From an uncultured Bacteroidales bacterium (lineage in GTDB: Bacteria; Bacteroidota; Bacteroidia; Bacteroidales; Bacteroidaceae), in NCBI GenBank assembly GCA_902798615.1, contig CADBXL010000041.1:1-43203 (forward strand): a stretch of 43,203 bases of DNA, given 5' to 3'. Below the pieces are notes generated by a model, which had not been told where the DNA came from, ran no database searches, and worked only from the letters and a program-made list of their open reading frames with translations. Positions 32,941 to 40,360 of this stretch are shown piece by piece. The stretch's first letter is position 1, and every line of letters starts with the position of its first letter. Position numbers and translations under genes: made by a program.

Positions 32941-34467
32941 ATGCAACGACTCTATAAATACATTAGTTCGCAAGTACCGTTTCTTGTAATCGGAACCTTG
33001 CTTTGCACCATCATAGATTCTCTGTTCTATATATTTGTTGAAAACAAGTTTGATAGGGGATTCCTTGTGATAGGTGCTAATTTCATGATGACGCTCGGCA
33101 TGGTGTTCATCATGATGATTTTGTCTGTGTTTAAGGCTGATAAGGCAATCAGGTATGTGTTTATGTTCATCATCTCGGCATACGTGTGCCTCCTCGCTTT
33201 CTGTTGGGCGAAGTTCGGCAACACCATTGACAAAGGAATGATAGCCCTTATCAACGGCACTAATCCGCAGGAGATGTCAGAGTTCTTCTCTGTCTATGTC
33301 ACCGTTCCGTCAATCCTGTTGATGCTTTTTGCCGTGTTCGTTGTGTTCAGTGCCTTCGTGTTCCTTATAAGGGTGATGCATAGTGCTGGTAAGAAGCAGA
33401 TGATAGCGGTGGGCTTGTTCTTCGTCTTTGGATGTTGCTGCCTCGGTTTCTCTTTCTACACCATCCCCGGAAGGATAGAGGCTATCTTCCGCACTCAGAA
33501 GAAGAATCTGTCGGAGTATCTTCATCATCCTGTGATGACTCCTACACGCAACGCGCATCCCGATGTGGTGATGCTTGTCATTGGCGAAAGTCATGTGCGA
33601 AGCCACAGTTCTCTCTATGGCTATGATAAACTCACCTCACCGCGTCTTGCCAGGCTTCGTGACAACGGAAACCTCATCTGTTTCTCGCAAGCCGTATCTC
33701 CTGCCACCCATACTGCGGAGAGCTTTAAGTATTTCATGACAACGTGTAATTCTGCCGAGGATGAAAAGCCGTGGTATGAATGTCTTACCATACCAGAGGC
33801 GGTTCAAAGTGCAGGATTCAATACCGTATGGATCTCTAATCAGGCATACTCCGGATGGCACGATAATGTGTCAGCTTCCTTTGCCGACCTCTGCCAGACA
33901 ATGTTTTATGCTAAGGAGAAAGGCTCAGAGGAACTTATCGCATTCCCTGACGAGGTGCTTTTCCCTCTGGTGGAGAAGTATATGGACAAGCATGTTTCCA
34001 CAGGTACACACCATTGTGTGTTCATCAATCTCATGGGGCAGCATCAGGCTTATGACAAGCGTTATCCTCGCCGTTGGGAGAAGTTCAAGCCATCCCACTA
34101 TGCTGCTAAGCCTGAGAATCAGAGGGCGGAATATGCAAGTTACGACAATGCCTGTCTCTATAATGACTATGTTGTTGATAGTCTTTTCGCTACATTGCGT
34201 GACCGTAATGCCGTGGCGGTTTATTTCCCTGACCATGGGCAGGACTTTTATGTCTCTGCCCCGGATTATTGCTCTCACTCTAACGATAGCAATCCTGTTT
34301 CATATCAGGCTGGCATCCAGATACCTATGGTCGTTTATATGTCAGATAAATATCGCGCCACTCATGCTGATGTGGAGCGAAAACTGAGGGAAATGAGCCG
34401 TAAGCCATTTAATACCACGAATATGCTCATGCTCGTGCTCTATCTCACGGGGTATTCCACAAGATAA
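32941..34467 (+). CDS. EptA-like phosphoethanolamine transferase
   Basis: Enzymes of this type move phosphoethanolamine from phosphatidylethanolamine to lipid A or glycans, and in some species give polymyxin tolerance. The 508-residue product has five transmembrane helices (residues about 10-180) then the periplasmic sulfatase-like domain: VIGESHVRSHSSLYGYDKLTSPRL (metal Glu and family motif), the nucleophile region PATHTAES with Thr258 (or Thr256), MGQHQAYDKRYP and the metal site YFPDHGQDFY. Both substrate and acceptor remain inferred. It ends in a heptamer repeat that supplies part of the intergenic arm. Confidence 0.87.
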   Translation: MQRLYKYISSQVPFLVIGTLLCTIIDSLFYIFVENKFDRGFLVIGANFMMTLGMVFIMMILSVFKADKAIRYVFMFIISAYVCLLAFCWAKFGNTIDKGMIALINGTNPQEMSEFFSVYVTVPSILLMLFAVFVVFSAFVFLIRVMHSAGKKQMIAVGLFFVFGCCCLGFSFYTIPGRIEAIFRTQKKNLSEYLHHPVMTPTRNAHPDVVMLVIGESHVRSHSSLYGYDKLTSPRLARLRDNGNLICFSQAVSPATHTAESFKYFMTTCNSAEDEKPWYECLTIPEAVQSAGFNTVWISNQAYSGWHDNVSASFADLCQTMFYAKEKGSEELIAFPDEVLFPLVEKYMDKHVSTGTHHCVFINLMGQHQAYDKRYPRRWEKFKPSHYAAKPENQRAEYASYDNACLYNDYVVDSLFATLRDRNAVAVYFPDHGQDFYVSAPDYCSHSNDSNPVSYQAGIQIPMVVYMSDKYRATHADVERKLREMSRKPFNTTNMLMLVLYLTGYSTR

Positions 34468-34524
34468 TTACGAATTACAAATTACGAATTACCTATTAAC
34501 GTAACGTGAGTTCGATGGAAAAAA

Positions 34525-34612
34525 GGAAGCGGATTTATCTGGTTTATCTGAAATTTATCGCGAAAAAAATATTGTGCCAGCTATCAGAAAAATCAGATAA
34601 ATCTGTTTCCCT
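34525..34612. repeat. palindromic element with 9-bp TTTATCTG units, copy 1
   Basis: GGAAGCGGATTTATCTGG... on the left pairs with ...CAGATAAATCTGTTTCC on the right. TTTATCTGG and TTTATCTGA are 9-bp units. A related element lies inverted at 35195-35292. Confidence 0.8.
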
Positions 34613-34755
34613 TATTATTTTTAACATTCTAACACCGCTCAGTTCGCAAAGATGTTTTTTACTCACAGCCTTTGTAAAAGCATCGCAAGCGCTGAGCAGT
34701 AAAAGCAAGATTTTTTTTGCAAAAGCAAGACCTCACTTCCTGCATCAGTTATAGG

Positions 34756-34868
34756 TCCGTTTCAGGTCCGTTCCAGGTCCGTTGTAAATCCGTTGTAAAT
34801 CCCATTCACCTCCCATCTCTGAAAGGGCGATAGAGTGGAGCTATAGTGGAGGCATGGCAAAGGCTGAT
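34756..34868. repeat. bipartite 11-bp phased array
   Basis: TCCGTTTCAGG, TCCGTTCCAGG, TCCGTTGTAAA, TCCGTTGTAAA, TCCCATTCACC and TCCCATCTCTG start at 34756, 34767, 34778, 34789, 34800 and 34811, all exactly 11 bp apart. A purine-rich half follows with units at 34825, 34836 (TGGAGCTATAG), 34847 (TGGAGGCATGG) and 34858. The unit switches from TCCGTT to TCCCAT within the array. Confidence 0.8.
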
Positions 34869-34894
34869 TTTGCTATGCCCGGATTACAAGTGCA

Positions 34895-35122
34895 TTTTTT
34901 TCGCGAGAGTTTTTGTAGGGGGGGTACACTTTTGCCCATTTATAGGTATAACGCTCTGACTGTCAAGAGATAACAAAGCGTGCACCTCCCCCCGAAGTGC
35001 ACCTATGAAAAGAACGTTTTTAGGAGGGGGGTGCACGCAACGTAAATCACTGGTAATCAGTAGGCAAAAGGGGGAAAACAGGCAAAAGTGCACCCCCCTA
35101 TTTAAATTCTCTCACGAAAAAA
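34895..35122. repeat. inverted repeat with 42-bp arms and an inner GTGCAC palindrome
   Basis: Arm 34895-34936 (…TAGGGGGGGTACACTTTTGCC) and arm 35081-35122 (GGCAAAAGTGCACCCCCCTA…) pair over most of 42 bp, including TCGCGAGAG with CTCTCACGA. Inside, GCGTGCACC (34978-34986) pairs with GGTGCACGC (35030-35038). Confidence 0.8.
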
Positions 35123-35194
35123 TCGAAGGGAGTGTTATGCCTGTCAAAAAACAGCAAAAGGAGCTCCCTCAATATGAGAACGCCCCTAAATAAT

Positions 35195-35292
35195 AAGGAA
35201 AACAGATTTATCTGATTTATCTGATTTATCTGATAGCTGGCGCGATACGTATTCTGCTAATTTTCAGATAAATCAGATAAATCCGTTTCCCT
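35195..35292. repeat. palindromic element with 9-bp TTTATCTG units, copy 2 (inverted)
   Basis: Three consecutive ATTTATCTG units (9-bp period) and the sequence ATAGCTGGCGCGATA match the reverse complement of copy 1, whose core is GCCAGCTAT. It has an extra 9-bp unit relative to copy 1. Confidence 0.8.
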
Positions 35293-35347
35293 TTTTATCG
35301 AATTTACGTAAATAGGTAATTCGTAATTGATAATTGGTAATTCGTAA

Positions 35348-36358
35348 TTACTCCTTTACCTCGCTTGCCGGCTGTCCGTCAGGATGTTCATGGTCAAAGA
35401 ATCGGAGATTGGAAAGTTCCGTAAGACGGTTTTCTGCCTTGAGATGACGGATGAAACCTGCTCTTGTGCGCTTCCAACGGTTGTGAGTCCATAGCCATAG
35501 GGACGGTTGCTCACGGATGTTGGCTTCAAGACGTTCGTAGTATTGTTCCGTGATCCAATGCTCTGGAACAGAGCGGGAATCATCGGTGATGAGCTGAAAT
35601 TCTGCTGTGTAGTGTCCGCGTCTGTCCTTGGTGATGTGTGCGTAGTAGCAATCCATATTTAGCTTGCGTGCTATACGCTCGCCTCCCGTCATTACAGGGG
35701 TGTCGTGATGGAAGAAAGGCAACCAGTAGTTCATGCTTTCCCATATAGGAACCTGATCGGCAATGAAACCGACAATGACGGACTTCCCCTCCTTTGTATG
35801 CTTCATTATATGGCGTATGGATTGTGCCATAGGAACGTTGATACTGCCCATTCGCTCGCGTGAATATCCAATGAGCTTGTCGATAGTGACATTCTCAAGC
35901 GGATGGTAGAGCTGAAGGCATTTGCCACGGTCACTTGTCCATAGGGGTAATGAGCTTATCCATTCCCAGTTGCAATGATGTCCGAGGAATACAGCCACGC
36001 TCTTTCCCTGCTCTACAGATTTGTTGAGTAGTTCAGTCCCCTTGAATCTCATGCGCTTCATTATTGTCTTTTGGGACATGCCGAAGTACATTATTGACTC
36101 TACGATGAGATTGCACATATGATGGTAGAAACCATTCTCTATCTTTTGCCGCTCCGCATCTGATAGTTCTGGAAAACTCTCTGCAAGGTTCTTCCTTACG
36201 ATGTCACGGCGATAGTGTACAACGTATCGCACGATGAGATAGAGTATATCAGCCCATAGGTAGTGCCACCATGCAGGAAGACGGGCTATGAGCCACCATA
36301 GGCAGAAGAGAATGCTTCCGAGAAAACCAAGAGAACGTTTTTTTGTTTGATTATTCAT
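35348..36358 (-). CDS. lipid A / Kdo2-lipid acyltransferase (LpxL/HtrB-like)
   Basis: This family transfers late acyl chains to lipid A or other membrane lipids at the inner membrane. The frame is open upstream to 36574, but that extension reads through a palindromic repeat, so the start at 36358 (MNNQTKKRSLGFLG) is preferred, giving 336 residues. An N-terminal hydrophobic anchor (about 9-35) is followed by the acyltransferase core with HHCNWEW (HxxxxE/D-type motif, about residue 130), VGFIADQVP and the ending WTHNRWK. The stop lies inside an AT-rich repeat arm. Confidence 0.85.
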   Translation of the reverse strand: MNNQTKKRSLGFLGSILFCLWWLIARLPAWWHYLWADILYLIVRYVVHYRRDIVRKNLAESFPELSDAERQKIENGFYHHMCNLIVESIMYFGMSQKTIMKRMRFKGTELLNKSVEQGKSVAVFLGHHCNWEWISSLPLWTSDRGKCLQLYHPLENVTIDKLIGYSRERMGSINVPMAQSIRHIMKHTKEGKSVIVGFIADQVPIWESMNYWLPFFHHDTPVMTGGERIARKLNMDCYYAHITKDRRGHYTAEFQLITDDSRSVPEHWITEQYYERLEANIREQPSLWLWTHNRWKRTRAGFIRHLKAENRLTELSNLRFFDHEHPDGQPASEVKE

Positions 36359-36385
36359 TGAAGAGGGGGATATTATAACGTGAGG

Positions 36386-36594
36386 TCGAAGAAAAGCGCC
36401 GAAGGTGCGACACCTAAAAGGGCGGTTCGTAAGAGCCGTTATATAGATGTTTTTTAGGGCTTGAGGTCTGAAGGACCGATACCTATTGTATATGTTAGGT
36501 GTCGCACCTACGGCGCTCACTAAAAACATCATCATGGTAACAGCCCTTGCGGACTGCCCTGTTAGATGTCGCACCTTCGGCGCTTTTCGTCGAA
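36386..36594. repeat. REP/BIME-like palindromic repeat pair
   Basis: An imperfect inverted repeat with arms of about 75 bp. AGCGCCGAAGGTGCGACACC occurs near 36395, its inverted copies near 36497 and 36566, and an additional related hairpin (TGAGGTCTGAAGGACC) between them. The arms share CTAAAAGGGCGGTTCGTAAG-like and GATGTTTTT-like blocks. Such GGTGCGACACC repeats are common in Bacteroidales genomes and may be mobilised by RAYT-type transposases, which I cannot confirm here. Confidence 0.75.
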
Positions 36595-36602
36595 TTTGTT
36601 AT

Positions 36603-37301
36603 TTAATTGAATAGTACATTTACAGCTATGCCGTATAGGAAACCGCCCTTGAGGATATACTGCTTTATGAAGCGCATCATGGGGGATGCGATGATCTTCA
36701 GGAGAGTAACCTTCTTGCCGGCACGTTTCTCTACCTCGTTGTCGGTGTAGTTGTTCAGACGGATGAGCGTGGCGTGTGTAGAGTCGTCAAGATGGTCGAG
36801 AGCCACATCCTTCCTCTTCTCGGAAATGTGGTCGAGCTTGCCGTTAACGGTAGGGAAGGTGTGTACGTAAGGTGGCCACACGGTACCTTCCTTTATGAAG
36901 AAACGCAGTTGGTAGTCAGGGTATGATGAGGGCAGGAATGTGCCCATTGTGTAGTTCTTTCGTGGAATGTAAAGTCCGCGAACGTCTCCCGGATCCTTGA
37001 TGAAATCATAGAGGTAGTCGTGTAGGGCTTGGGGAATCAGTTCATCGGCATCAACAACAAGAACCCAGTCGCTGCTTGCTGACTGTATGGCAAAAGTACG
37101 GGCAGGTTCTGCACTCTTATGGTTTTCTTTTGGAAATGTCACTACCTTTGCACCATACTCTTTTGCTATATCCACGGTATTGTCGGTAGATTCCATGTCG
37201 CAGACAACAATCTCGTTAAACGATTTTGCTGTCTCAAGAACACGTGCAAGATATTTGCTCGCATTGTATGTGTTGATTACTACAGATATGCTATTTTCCA
37301 T
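36603..37301 (-). CDS. GT2 glycosyltransferase (WaaE/KdtX-like)
   Basis: Likely adds a sugar to a lipopolysaccharide core or a surface glycan. The start ATG at 37301 (MENSISVVINTYN) is 7 bp after the stop of the gene upstream on the minus strand; a longer frame overlaps that gene. The 232-residue product has the GT-A signature SVVINTYNASKYLARVL, CDMESTDNTV (nucleotide-sugar binding) and the metal site VDADELI, with an acceptor-side FLPSSYPDYQLRFF. The C-terminus has a hydrophobic segment (LKGGFLYGIAVNVLF) that may attach it to the membrane. It is followed by an acyltransferase across the BIME-like repeat. Confidence 0.85.
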   Translation of the reverse strand: MENSISVVINTYNASKYLARVLETAKSFNEIVVCDMESTDNTVDIAKEYGAKVVTFPKENHKSAEPARTFAIQSASSDWVLVVDADELIPQALHDYLYDFIKDPGDVRGLYIPRKNYTMGTFLPSSYPDYQLRFFIKEGTVWPPYVHTFPTVNGKLDHISEKRKDVALDHLDDSTHATLIRLNNYTDNEVEKRAGKKVTLLKIIASPMMRFIKQYILKGGFLYGIAVNVLFN

Positions 37302-37308
37302 ATTTCCA

Positions 37309-38211
37309 TTATTTTGCCTTAAACCTTTCATTTTCTACAAGGTTTCCTACCAAGCCAAATCCTTTCTTGATAATATACCAAACGGATTTGATACGTGCGA
37401 ATCGTCTCTTGCTATGTATTACATCCTTGTTGAGCGGTGTTGTATGCAGGTTCCAGTCTTCACCTTGACGGGTGATGAATTTTCGCATTGTAGAGTTGCT
37501 TATACCCCATTTCAGAAGGAATTGTGTAGAACCGTCATTCTTGTGGATTCTTCCTGTTGTCTTTGTCTCGAAATGATATACGCGGCTATTACCTAGTCCC
37601 TTTAGATAGTTTATGCCTACCATGAGCAGTTTTGCTGTGAAGTCCGGGTCGCTATACATTCCGGGAGAGAACTCAATGCTATAGCCTCCAACCAGATCCC
37701 AGATGTCGCGATGTACGAGCGACGGAGGGCGTGTGGCTCCTTGCCAGTCATTATATGGTTCGTTCATATACTCTTTGAGCAACTTCTCTTCCTGAAAATT
37801 AGCTATTGAATCTCCATAGTCAATGCATAGTCCTACGTCGTATTTATCATGTGGCTGTATCATTGTGCCAGAGAGGTAGAACAGATTATCGGGAAGACTC
37901 TTTATCTCATTCATCAATACGACATCCCAGTTCGGAAGTACATACATATCATCGTTGATGAAGTATATGTAGTCTGTCTTAACGTGTCGGCGCATACTGT
38001 TCATCGCCAGACATACACCAATATTTTCATCAGAGTGCGTATATTCCAAACCTTCAGCCTTAACCCATTCGAGAGTGCCGTCAGAGCCGTCATTCACATG
38101 AATGATGATCTGATGGTTGTATGCGGAATGCTGTCTGATACTACGTACACATAGTTTCAGATAGTCAAGGTTGTTCCATGTGGGAATGAGAATGGAGAAA
38201 CCGTTATACAT
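37309..38211 (-). CDS. GT2 glycosyltransferase
   Basis: The 300-residue product is a cytoplasmic family 2 transferase: SILIPTWNNLDYLKLCVRSI, VNDGSDGTLEWV and the metal site FINDDMYVLPNW. The conserved ED/Q region includes WDLVGGYSIEFSP. The C-terminal 60 residues are basic without a clear membrane helix. It overlaps the LicD-like gene by 8 bp (ATG of this gene inside the end of that one), so the two are translationally coupled, and it is followed closely by the next GT2 gene. Donor sugar unknown. Confidence 0.85.
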   Translation of the reverse strand: MYNGFSILIPTWNNLDYLKLCVRSIRQHSAYNHQIIIHVNDGSDGTLEWVKAEGLEYTHSDENIGVCLAMNSMRRHVKTDYIYFINDDMYVLPNWDVVLMNEIKSLPDNLFYLSGTMIQPHDKYDVGLCIDYGDSIANFQEEKLLKEYMNEPYNDWQGATRPPSLVHRDIWDLVGGYSIEFSPGMYSDPDFTAKLLMVGINYLKGLGNSRVYHFETKTTGRIHKNDGSTQFLLKWGISNSTMRKFITRQGEDWNLHTTPLNKDVIHSKRRFARIKSVWYIIKKGFGLVGNLVENERFKAK

Positions 38212-39013
38212 TCTTATAGCTCTTTTCTAAGTCTAACAAATGGAAGTTATGTTGGCGTTGATGATCTCCGTCAGGAATGACCATGTAGTTGCCATATTTC
38301 TGTGTGAGATATTCGTGGGGATGCTCTACCCCCATCACGGTCTTGCCCTCAAAGGATACCGCTGTAGGCTTGCCTAACAAATGCTTTGGCATCACACCTT
38401 TCAGACCATCGTCATGATCTACTATCAGCTCGCATTTGTCATAGTCGTATGCTCGTTGCATATTTCTCAGTTTCTCTTGTAATCCTTGCATGGTATATAG
38501 TTTCCTGCACAAAAGCGGAAGCCATGAAGAAGGACCATGCCCATGACGGTATGGGTCTCTGTGTACAAAGTATAAGGCTTTCTTCAGCCATTGATAGCGT
38601 ATGAAATGCAGACGTCGCTTCAAACTGGAAGATGGCATTCCATCGAGTGGGAAGACATCGAGATATATGCCTCCGAGATAGCTTAGGTGCATTCGTTCTA
38701 TGAGGGTTGTGCTACCATCTTGTATCTTGGCAAAAGGCAATGGATAGTTCTCTGCATCAGTTTCATAGCTCACTACCTCAAATGGTTCTGGCATCCAGTC
38801 TTTTGCATTCTTCATAAGCAAGTCATAATCCTTTCTGGGCATGGCTATGTCGAGATCGTCATCCCAAGGAATGAATCCCTTATGACGAATTGCTCCGAGC
38901 ATTGTTCCTGCCCAAAGATAATATCTCAGATTATGTTCCTTGCAAACTCGGTCAAGGGCAAGGAGAATGTTGAGAATACGAAGTTGAAGTGGTCGTATGT
39001 CGTAGGATGCCAT
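38204..39013 (-). CDS. LicD-family phosphotransferase (nucleotidyltransferase fold)
   Basis: LicD proteins transfer phosphocholine or a related phospho-alcohol from a CDP-linked donor to a glycan. The start ATG at 39013 (MASYDIRPLQLRILN) is preferred over the in-frame TTG that reads through a repeat; 269 residues. The family motif is intact: AGTMLGAIRHKGFIPWDDDLDI (about residues 40-61), followed by MPRKDYDLL, with Asp residues that bind metal. Its neighbour is a LicC-like nucleotidyltransferase, as in choline-incorporation loci. Whether the substrate is choline, ethanolamine or something else is not visible. Confidence 0.88.
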   Translation of the reverse strand: MASYDIRPLQLRILNILLALDRVCKEHNLRYYLWAGTMLGAIRHKGFIPWDDDLDIAMPRKDYDLLMKNAKDWMPEPFEVVSYETDAENYPLPFAKIQDGSTTLIERMHLSYLGGIYLDVFPLDGMPSSSLKRRLHFIRYQWLKKALYFVHRDPYRHGHGPSSWLPLLCRKLYTMQGLQEKLRNMQRAYDYDKCELIVDHDDGLKGVMPKHLLGKPTAVSFEGKTVMGVEHPHEYLTQKYGNYMVIPDGDHQRQHNFHLLDLEKSYKNV

Positions 39014-39021
39014 GATTAAAA

Positions 39022-39181
39022 GCCTAACCAAGCCTTCCCAAAGGGAAGGATGTTTTATACAATCTTTCGCTTAAAAGAAGGCTTGGTCGTATTATTATTA
39101 TTTAGTGAATTCTATTTGCAGAAACTTATATAAGGTGCAATACTATCTAACATCCTTCCCTTTGGGAAGGCTTGGTTAGGC
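39022..39181. repeat. perfect 33-bp inverted repeat between LicC-like and LicD-like genes
   Basis: GCCTAACCAAGCCTTCCCAA... (39022-39054) and its exact reverse complement (39149-39181) flank a 94-bp spacer that contains a further partial copy (AGAAGGCTTGGTCG near 39077). One arm begins 9 bp upstream of the LicD start and the other covers the stop of the nucleotidyltransferase gene. Confidence 0.95.
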
Positions 39182-39890
39182 CTTTCGCATTTTCAAAGTC
39201 CTCTACCGTGTCAAGCTCACAAGAGAAGAGCTCGGTCACATCGAGAACCTTGTATGTATGTCCTTTTGGAAGAAGACGCTCGAAGGCAAGCTCATAGAAC
39301 TTGTTTTCAAGATGTTCCTCGTTCATCATCGGTTCAAGTTCTGCATAGAGGGCTTTGGTGTATTCCTTACCCATCTTCTCTATGCCAAGGCTCTCACCTG
39401 CTGCATCTTCAACACGACAAGTCTTGCTGATTTCGAGGATAGAGCCTTCCTTATCTACCACCACCTTCATCTCTTCTTCTCCAAGCTCGTGCCTGATGAG
39501 AGTAAGGACATTCTTAGCCTCATTAGCCAATACTCGTGTTACGATCTCTGGATCATAGAGTAGGTCGCTATCTAAGAGCAGTATATCCTCATTCTCTGCC
39601 TCTGGACGTGCAAGCCAAAGTGAGTAGATGTTATTGGTTGAGTCATACACCTCGTTATGGATGAATGTCACCTTTATGCTATTGCCGTATTGCCCGGAAA
39701 CGAAGTTCTCAATCATCTTGTGCAGATAACCTGTTACGATGACGAACTCGGTTATGCCGTTCTTTATCAGCGCATCCATAGAACGCTGCAAAAGACTACG
39801 CTCACCAATCTTAAGCAAGCACTTTGGAGTGTTGTTTGTCAGCGGACGAAGGCGTGATGCCATACCAGCCGCAAGGATTATTGCTTTCAC
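39147..39890 (-). CDS. LicC-like (phosphocholine/phosphoethanolamine) nucleotidyltransferase
   Basis: NTP-transferase fold: MKAIILAAGMASRLRPLTNNTPKCLL holds the signature GxxSRLRPLT and the PKCLL lysine, VIVTGYLHKMIENF follows, and LLLDSDLLYDPEIV is the metal site. This family makes CDP-choline or CDP-ethanolamine in loci with licD, which supports that role here. Length 247, but the last ten or so residues (LTKPSQREGC) and the stop are encoded by one arm of the 33-bp inverted repeat; the native end was probably at about FENAKG. Its upstream minus-strand neighbour is a four-helix-bundle gene within a repeat element. Confidence 0.82.
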   Translation of the reverse strand: MKAIILAAGMASRLRPLTNNTPKCLLKIGERSLLQRSMDALIKNGITEFVIVTGYLHKMIENFVSGQYGNSIKVTFIHNEVYDSTNNIYSLWLARPEAENEDILLLDSDLLYDPEIVTRVLANEAKNVLTLIRHELGEEEMKVVVDKEGSILEISKTCRVEDAAGESLGIEKMGKEYTKALYAELEPMMNEEHLENKFYELAFERLLPKGHTYKVLDVTELFSCELDTVEDFENAKGLTKPSQREGC

Positions 39891-39896
39891 TTATTC

Positions 39897-40360
39897 TAAA
39901 TTAAAAATTAAAATGTAAAAATTTAAAAGTATGATTACATTTAGAACCCGTTTTTTTTCGTTTTCTTCACGATTGCAATTAGGATATAAATTATCTCATT
40001 GCAGTCATTGTTTATCGAGTCGAATTCTTTTTGGGAAAGAAATTCTCCAGTGTATAATTTCCTCAACCAATATGACGTTTCGTTCGCTTCTTTTAGAGCT
40101 ATGCTGTATTTGCTTACAAAATCGGCTCTGCTTTGTGCATAGACACCCTCATTAAGATTTGCACCTATGCTCGTACCGGTTCTACTTATCTGGTTGATGA
40201 TGTAGTTATCTACATGCTTTGACTTCAGATAAGCTGCAAGTTTGATAATTCTGTCCGTGAATTTCTCTACCTTGATTAGCAGTATGTTCTCTTTGTGCGG
40301 GAACATAGGTAATCATACTTTTTAATTTTTAATTTTTACTTCTTACTTTTTACTTTTCAA
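39897..40360. repeat. AT-rich palindromic element carrying the four-helix-bundle gene (copy E4)
   Basis: The left arm (39897-39938) ends TTTAAAAGTATGATTAC, and the right arm begins GTAATCATACTTTTTAAT (40309-40326). The arms share GTAATCATACTTTT and AT-rich ATTTTTAC heptamers, the same arms as copies E1 (31576), E2 (41395) and E3 (42280). Unlike those, this copy encloses a 366-bp gene. Confidence 0.8.
39941..40306 (-). CDS. four-helix-bundle protein of the S23 / rRNA-intervening-sequence family
   Basis: The 121-residue product has the family features: VEKFTDRIIKLAAYLKSK, INQISRTGTSIGANLNEG (the SxxANIaEG-like motif), SKYSIALKEANETSYWL and a lysine-rich end. These small pentameric alpha-helical proteins were first found encoded within 23S rRNA intervening sequences and occur widely in Bacteroidetes, with unknown function. 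Here the gene fills the interior of an AT-rich palindrome and so separates the PLP enzyme from the nucleotidyltransferase. The start is at 40306; the downstream end is 2 bp inside the left arm junction. Confidence 0.88.
   Translation of the reverse strand: MFPHKENILLIKVEKFTDRIIKLAAYLKSKHVDNYIINQISRTGTSIGANLNEGVYAQSRADFVSKYSIALKEANETSYWLRKLYTGEFLSQKEFDSINNDCNEIIYILIAIVKKTKKNGF

Larger units (their letters stand above)
34468..35347. other. 880-bp gene-free region with nested palindromes
   Basis: No credible gene is seen between these convergent genes. From the outside in it contains heptamer arms (34466-34504 and 35304-35350), two palindromic 9-bp-repeat elements (34525-34612 and 35195-35292), an 11-bp bipartite array (34756-34868), an IR of 42-bp arms (34895-34936 and 35081-35122), and an innermost IR (34978-35038). 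Short open frames across it read through the repeats and look accidental. Confidence 0.8.
34466..35350. repeat. concentric inverted repeats spanning the region between convergent genes
   Basis: Left arm 34466-34504 (AATTACG, AATTACA, AATTACG, AATTACC, then TATTAACGTAA) matches the reverse complement of 35304-35350, which shares AATTACGAATTACCTATT and ACGTAA. The left arm overlaps the stop of the EptA-like gene and the right arm includes the stop codon of the acyltransferase, so both genes end inside the repeat arms. Confidence 0.85.

Noticed and set aside
34506-34754. 82-codon open frame in the TTTATCTG element
   Set aside because: It reads through the palindromic 9-bp-repeat element and its product is low complexity; it is best explained as accidental.
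35005-35193. Short open frame starting MKRTFLGGGC within the 34.9-35.2 kb repeats
   Set aside because: It is formed by the palindromic GTGCAC/CCCCCC arms, has no family resemblance and no upstream signals; the reverse-strand frame across the same arms is equally long.
36359-36574. N-terminal extension of the acyltransferase to 36574
   Set aside because: The extension translates the palindromic GGTGCGACACC element and lacks the expected N-terminal membrane anchor position; the start at 36358 gives the normal family length.
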